Below are positions 60,946 to 64,000 of a DNA stretch of 64,000 nucleotides, piece by piece. The stretch covers positions 1 through 64,000 of the forward strand of contig DASXUX010000011.1 in NCBI GenBank assembly GCA_036504595.1, given 5' to 3'. Position 1 is the stretch's first letter, and each line of letters starts with the position of its first letter. A program made the position numbers and the translations under genes. Below the pieces are notes generated by a model. The model worked only from the letters and a program-made list of their open reading frames with translations, made no database searches and was not told where the DNA came from. This stretch comes from DASXUX01 sp036504595. Lineage in GTDB: Bacteria > Planctomycetota > SZUA-567 > H5-PLA8.

Positions 60946-61343
60946 TACTTCAGCTCGACCGTTGCGCCTTCCTTCTCGAGCTTGGTCTTCATCGCTTCGG
61001 CTTCTTCGCGCGGCACGCCGGGCTTGACGACCTGCGGAGCCTTGTCCACAACGTCCTTGGCTTCCTTCAGACCCAGGCCGGTGATCTCGCGGACGATCTT
61101 GATGACCGCGATCTTCTTCGTCTGGTCGGCAACCTTGGTCAGGATGACGTCCAGCGTGGCCTTGGCTTCGGCTTCCTTCGGCGCCGCAGCAGCGGCCGGG
61201 CCGGCCATCATCACTGCGCCGCCAGCGGCGGCTTCGATGCCGTGGACTTCCTTGAGGTAATCGCCCAGGGACTTAGCCTGGAGCAGAGTGAGAGTGACGA
61301 TCTTGTCGCCGAGATCCTTGATTTCCTGTGCGTATTCCGCCAT
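60945..61343 (-). CDS. rplL: Ribosomal protein L7/L12
   Basis: 132 aa. N-terminal dimerisation helices (YAQEIKDLGDKIVTLTLLQAKSLGDYLKEVHGI), Ala-rich hinge (GPAAAAAPKEAEAKA), and the C-terminal factor-binding domain with the hallmark KKIAVIKIVREITGLGLKEAKDVVDKAPQVVKPGVPREEAEAMKTKLEKEGATVELK. Binds L10 in the stalk and recruits translation GTPases. Separated from rplJ by an unusually long 364-base gap. Confidence 0.97.
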   Translation of the reverse strand: MAEYAQEIKDLGDKIVTLTLLQAKSLGDYLKEVHGIEAAAGGAVMMAGPAAAAAPKEAEAKATLDVILTKVADQTKKIAVIKIVREITGLGLKEAKDVVDKAPQVVKPGVPREEAEAMKTKLEKEGATVELK

Positions 61344-61707
61344 GACTTAAAACCTCCGGTTTTCTGGTTTCTAGTTTCTGGTTTCGGCTGTATTTCCTGA
61401 TCCAACCCTAGACCAGGAACCAAATACCAGCGAACCTCTTGTCCTGTCCGCGTTCACCGTTGAACGCGGTATGCAACGCCGCTGAATGTTGGCGCCAAAG
61501 CGGCTTACGCCTGAAACCCTCGTCCGGACCTCCGCTTTTCACAAAGGGGAGGTAGAAGCGTCCGTACTGCGGTTTCTTTTCTGGGCCGCAGAAAAACGCG
61601 CGAGCCCAAACACAAAACTGATTCTTGCCCCCTCACCCTTAGCCCCTCTCCCTCGCGGGGGAGAGGGGGACCGGAGCGCCGCTCCCTTACCGTCGCGGTT
61701 CTGATCA
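61344..61707. repeat. 364-bp rplJ-rplL spacer with heptad hairpin and CCCTCACCC element
   Basis: 61,354-61,436 has words TGGTTTC / TAGTTTC and complementary GAAACCA-like words (ACCAGGAACCAAATACCAG), forming a hairpin. 61,628-61,678 is CCCTCACCC..CCCCTCTCCC with GGGGGAGAGGGG, a hairpin found in many genomes. In most bacteria rplJ and rplL are only about 60-80 bases apart. Confidence 0.75.
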
Positions 61708-62322
61708 CTAGGCCTTCGCGGGCTCAGCAACCGCCGGCGCAGCCGGGACGGCGGCTTCCGCCTTCTCCAGCTTTTCGATGAGCGCCTTGATCGCGCCGGC
61801 GATGCGGCCGCCGGGGCCTTTGAGCTGGGACGCGACGCGCGAACCGGGGCTCTTGGCCAGCATGACCACGTCGGCCAGCAATTCGGGGCGCGTCTTGGAC
61901 TTGGAAAGCTCCTCAACGTCTTTGGACGAGAGAATCTTGCCTTCCAGGAGGCCGCCGGTCAGCTTGAGCGACTTCTTGAACTTCTCGACCAGTTCCACGC
62001 CGACTTTGGCGGCGGTGACGGGATCTTCGGCGTCGATGATGCAGGTCGGGCCGACGAAAAGCTTCTGCGCGTCCTTAAGGCCCAGGTCGCCGAAGGCTTT
62101 CATCGCCAAGCGATTGCGGACCATGTGCAGGCGCGTCTTCTTCTCGCGAACCGTAACGCGCAGCACCGCGTTCTGTTCGCTGTTCAGGTTCAGATTCGTG
62201 AGCACAACCATGTTGGTGAGCTTGCCGTATTCGGTCGCGGCCTTTTTCACCAACAGCCGGTTGATGCGGTTCGGGTTGCCCGAGCCTTTCGGCTTCTGGT
62301 CTGCGGGTCGTTTGTCTGCCAT
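61708..62322 (-). CDS. rplJ: Ribosomal protein L10
   Basis: 204 aa. Family core: VVLTNLNLNSEQNAVLRVTVREKKTRLHMVRNRLAMKAFGDLG, FVGPTCIIDAEDPVTAAKVGVELVEKFK, KLTGGLLEGKILSSKDVEELSKSKTRPELLADVVMLAKSPGSRVASQLKGPGGRIAGAIKALIEKLE. The extra N-terminal 25 residues (ADKRPADQKPKGSGNPNRINRL) and Ala/Pro tail are lineage extensions. Carries L7/L12 dimers on the ribosome stalk. Confidence 0.96.
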   Translation of the reverse strand: MADKRPADQKPKGSGNPNRINRLLVKKAATEYGKLTNMVVLTNLNLNSEQNAVLRVTVREKKTRLHMVRNRLAMKAFGDLGLKDAQKLFVGPTCIIDAEDPVTAAKVGVELVEKFKKSLKLTGGLLEGKILSSKDVEELSKSKTRPELLADVVMLAKSPGSRVASQLKGPGGRIAGAIKALIEKLEKAEAAVPAAPAVAEPAKA

Positions 62323-62385
62323 CGTCGTTCTCCAAAATTGCGTGATTGCGGTTTAAGGATTGCGGATCTCTGCCGCAACCAGCAA

Positions 62386-63087
62386 CTAAACTGACAGTCT
62401 CAGCCCCGGGCCCATCGTGCTGGTCAGCGTGGCTTTGCGGAAGTAATTGCCCTTCACGGTCTGCGGGCGCAGCGCCAGAATGTGATCGAGCATCGCCTTG
62501 ATGTTGGCCTGCAAATCTTCGTTGCTGAAGCTCAGCTTGCCGACCGTGACATGGACGTTGCCGAAGGAATCGTTGCGGAACTCAAGCTTGCCGGCCTTGA
62601 ACTCCTGCACGGCCTGCGCGACGTTGGGCGTCACCGTTCCGGACTTCGGGCTGGGCATCAAGCCTTTGGGGCCGAGCACCTTGCCCAGGCGGCCGACGTA
62701 ACGCATGGTGGCCGGGTGCGCGACGGCGACATCGAAATCGAGCCAGCCGCCTTCGACTTTCTTGGCGAGTTCTTCGCCACCGGCTTCGATCGCGCCGGCG
62801 TTGCGAGCCGCTTCGGCCAGAGCGCCGTCGGCGAAGCAGATCACGCGCATGGTCTTGCCCGTGCCTTTGGGCAGGGAGAACGAACCGCGCACGAGTTGGT
62901 CGGCCTGCTTGGTGTCGATGTCGAGCTTGATGGCCAGTTCGACGGATTCGTCGAACTTGCATTTCTTTGTCGCGGATTTGAGGACGCCAACGGCCTCCGC
63001 GACCGTGTAGGTCTTCGCGGGGTCAACTTTGGCGGAAATTTCGCGGAAACGACGGGAGGCTTTGTATTCGCCGGCTTTACGCGGCAT
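62386..63087 (-). CDS. rplA: Ribosomal protein L1
   Basis: 233 aa from ATG 63087; longer frames upstream run through a heptad repeat. Family core: MPRKAGEYKASRRFREISAKVD, AVGVLKSATKKCKFDESVELAIKLDIDTKQADQLVRGSFSLPKGTGK, GPKGLMPSPKSGTVTPNVAQAVQEFKAGKLEFRNDSFGNVHVTVGKLSF, KGNYFRKATLTSTMGPGLRLSV. Binds 23S rRNA at the E-site stalk; often represses its own operon. Confidence 0.97.
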   Translation of the reverse strand: MPRKAGEYKASRRFREISAKVDPAKTYTVAEAVGVLKSATKKCKFDESVELAIKLDIDTKQADQLVRGSFSLPKGTGKTMRVICFADGALAEAARNAGAIEAGGEELAKKVEGGWLDFDVAVAHPATMRYVGRLGKVLGPKGLMPSPKSGTVTPNVAQAVQEFKAGKLEFRNDSFGNVHVTVGKLSFSNEDLQANIKAMLDHILALRPQTVKGNYFRKATLTSTMGPGLRLSV

Positions 63088-63127
63088 GCAGAGCTGCACT
63101 TTCCGGAGTCCAAGCGAGCGGCGGTCA

Positions 63128-63210
63128 GGCCGCTCTCCTCCAACAACGGGTGTCTGGTGGTCTGGTGCCTGGATTCTGGTTCCGGTCATGTGACCGGACA
63201 CCAGACACCA
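63128..63210. repeat. Heptad inverted repeat GTCTGGT / ACCAGAC (rplA-rplK gap)
   Basis: Words GTGTCTGG TGGTCTGG TGCCTGG ATTCTGG TTCCGGT then complementary ACCGGAC ACCAGAC ACCAAAT, with the axis at CATGTG near 63,189. Confidence 0.8.
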
Positions 63211-63219
63211 AATCGGCGG

Positions 63220-63648
63220 TTAGCCGATGACTTCAATTCCCATGCTGCGGGCCGTGCCTTCGATCACGCGACAGGCGGCATCGAGGCTGGCGGCGTTCAG
63301 GTCTTTCTTTTTGAGTTCGGCGATTTTGGCGACTTGAGCTTTGGTCACCTTGCCGACTTTGTTCTTGTTCGGCTCGCCAGAACCTTTTTCAATGCCCGCC
63401 TCTTTGCACAGCAAAACGCTGGCGGGCGGAGTCTTGTACATCAGGTCGAAGCTCTTGTCCAGGTAAACGGTGACGATTACCGGGATGATCAGGCCCTTCT
63501 GCTTGGCGGTTTCGGCGTTGAAGCGCTTGACGAATTCGCCGATGTTGACGCCGTGCTGAGAAAGCGCCGGGCCGACCGGGGGCGCCGGATTCGCTCCGCC
63601 CGCGGGGCACTGCAACTTGACTTTGGCCTTGATTTCCTTCTTTGCCAT
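63220..63648 (-). CDS. rplK: Ribosomal protein L11
   Basis: 142 aa. Typical opening MAKKEIKAKVKLQCPAGGANPAPPVGPALSQHGVNIGEFVKRFNAET, FDLMYKTPPASVLLCKEAGIEKGSGEPNKNKVGKVTKAQVAKIAELKKKDLNAASLDAACRVIEGTARSMGIEVIG. Binds the GTPase centre of 23S rRNA. Start supported by CAGGAGAGG upstream. Confidence 0.97.
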   Translation of the reverse strand: MAKKEIKAKVKLQCPAGGANPAPPVGPALSQHGVNIGEFVKRFNAETAKQKGLIIPVIVTVYLDKSFDLMYKTPPASVLLCKEAGIEKGSGEPNKNKVGKVTKAQVAKIAELKKKDLNAASLDAACRVIEGTARSMGIEVIG

Positions 63649-63702
63649 CTGCCTCTCCTGGTCGGTTGACCCTGGCTTTCACCAGATGCCGGCCTGTTTG
63701 GG

Positions 63703-63764
63703 CTTGAGACTTGAGGCTTGAGACTTGAGCCGTTTCACTCAAGCCTCAGGACTCAAGCCTCAAG
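63703..63764. repeat. Heptad inverted repeat TTGAGAC/TTGAGGC (nusG-rplK gap)
   Basis: Left arm of TTGAGAC and TTGAGGC words (63,703-63,729) and right arm of complementary CTCAAGC-type words (63,738-63,764), 27 bp each, pairing at about 23 of 27. Confidence 0.85.
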
Positions 63765-63769
63765 GCTCT

Positions 63770-64000
63770 CTAGATTTTCTCCACCTTCGAGTACTCCATT
63801 TCGACGGAGGTATCGCGGCCGAAGATGGAGACCTTTACCTTGAGCATCCACTTGCTTGGATCGACGGATTCGACGGTGCCATCGAAGTTTTCGAACGGGC
63901 CTTCCTTGATGCGGACCTTGTTGCCCGCCTCGAACTCGACCTTGGGCTTGGGCTTTTCTTTGCGTGACTCAATGTCGTTGAGGATGCGCCGCACGTCCTG
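63770..64000 (-). CDS. nusG: Transcription elongation/antitermination factor NusG, C-terminal part
   Basis: Partial: the gene continues past the window edge. The visible 76 residues are the end of the linker (RRILNDIESRKEKPKPKVEF) and the KOW domain: EAGNKVRIKEGPFENFDGTVESVDPSKWMLKVKVSIFGRDTSVEMEYSKVEKI. Binds RNA polymerase and couples with ribosome protein S10 or Rho. Position directly upstream of rplK is the usual gene order. Confidence 0.93.
   Translation of the reverse strand, partial: QDVRRILNDIESRKEKPKPKVEFEAGNKVRIKEGPFENFDGTVESVDPSKWMLKVKVSIFGRDTSVEMEYSKVEKI

Overview
Organism. GC-rich chromosome segment from a PVC-type bacterium, most likely a planctomycete or close relative. This rests on family content: PQQ-like beta-propeller, DUF1080 hydrolase, DUF4838 protein, Tat-exported Gfo/Idh/MocA oxidoreductase, acetylxylan esterase of the AXE1 type, beta-helix/LamG proteins, DUF3352-like proteins with pseudopilin-like tails, and a planctomycete-style sigma-like phage regulator. 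No 16S rRNA is present, so the phylum is an inference.

Layout. (1) 1-36.3 kb: chromosomal backbone of single genes and short operons: transporters (EamA, MFS), heme O synthase ctaB, threonine synthase thrC, an unusual UPF0016-ferritin fusion, two tandem DUF3352-like proteins, and many exported glycan-related proteins (DUF1080, DUF4838, beta-mannosidase, SGNH hydrolase, acetylxylan esterase, a beta-helix/LamG/PKD protein, a 1,191-aa exported protein). (2) 36.4-48.4 kb: accessory region. A mostly minus-strand arm (RecB-like nuclease, putative recombination protein, lipoprotein, RHH regulator, sigma-like protein, with a plus-strand nuclease at its left edge) diverges from a plus-strand arm (XRE regulator, 1,029-aa orphan, two small genes, serine recombinase). 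Between them lies an AT-richer, repeat-bearing, origin-like spacer. (3) 48,355-57,197: an 8,843-bp element integrated in the 3' half of a tRNA-Glu(CTC) gene and bounded by 47-bp direct repeats. (4) 57.2-64 kb: tRNA-Glu, sugar ABC transporter ATPase and binding protein, a small glycine-rich protein, and rplL-rplJ-rplA-rplK-nusG on the minus strand.

Central finding. The attachment core of the 8.8-kb element lies inside its own tyrosine integrase reading frame. In the integrated state the integrase keeps all catalytic residues (R258, H384, R387, H411, Y421), but its native 101-aa C-terminal tail is left at the other end of the element, beside the tRNA. The reading frame instead runs 103 codons into the antisense strand of a neighbouring serine recombinase gene. 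Joining the two repeats restores a 608-aa integrase. Integration therefore swaps the C-terminus of the recombinase. The same 19-bp paired motif (two AATCTTGT words 11 bp apart) flanks the core on both sides in two different reading frames, as expected for arm-type integrase sites. All genes of the element point one way: PLD-like protein, small-terminase-like protein, membrane protein, hypothetical, two nuclease-like paralogs, winged-helix Rep with internal iterons, DnaB-like helicase, hypothetical, excisionase-like HTH, RHH repressor, integrase. There is no capsid, tail or large terminase gene, which resembles a phage satellite or integrative plasmid.

Second theme. Many backbone intergenic gaps hold a locus-specific array of 7- or 8-bp words, several folded as long inverted repeats, recalling the short tandemly repeated repetitive sequences of cyanobacteria.
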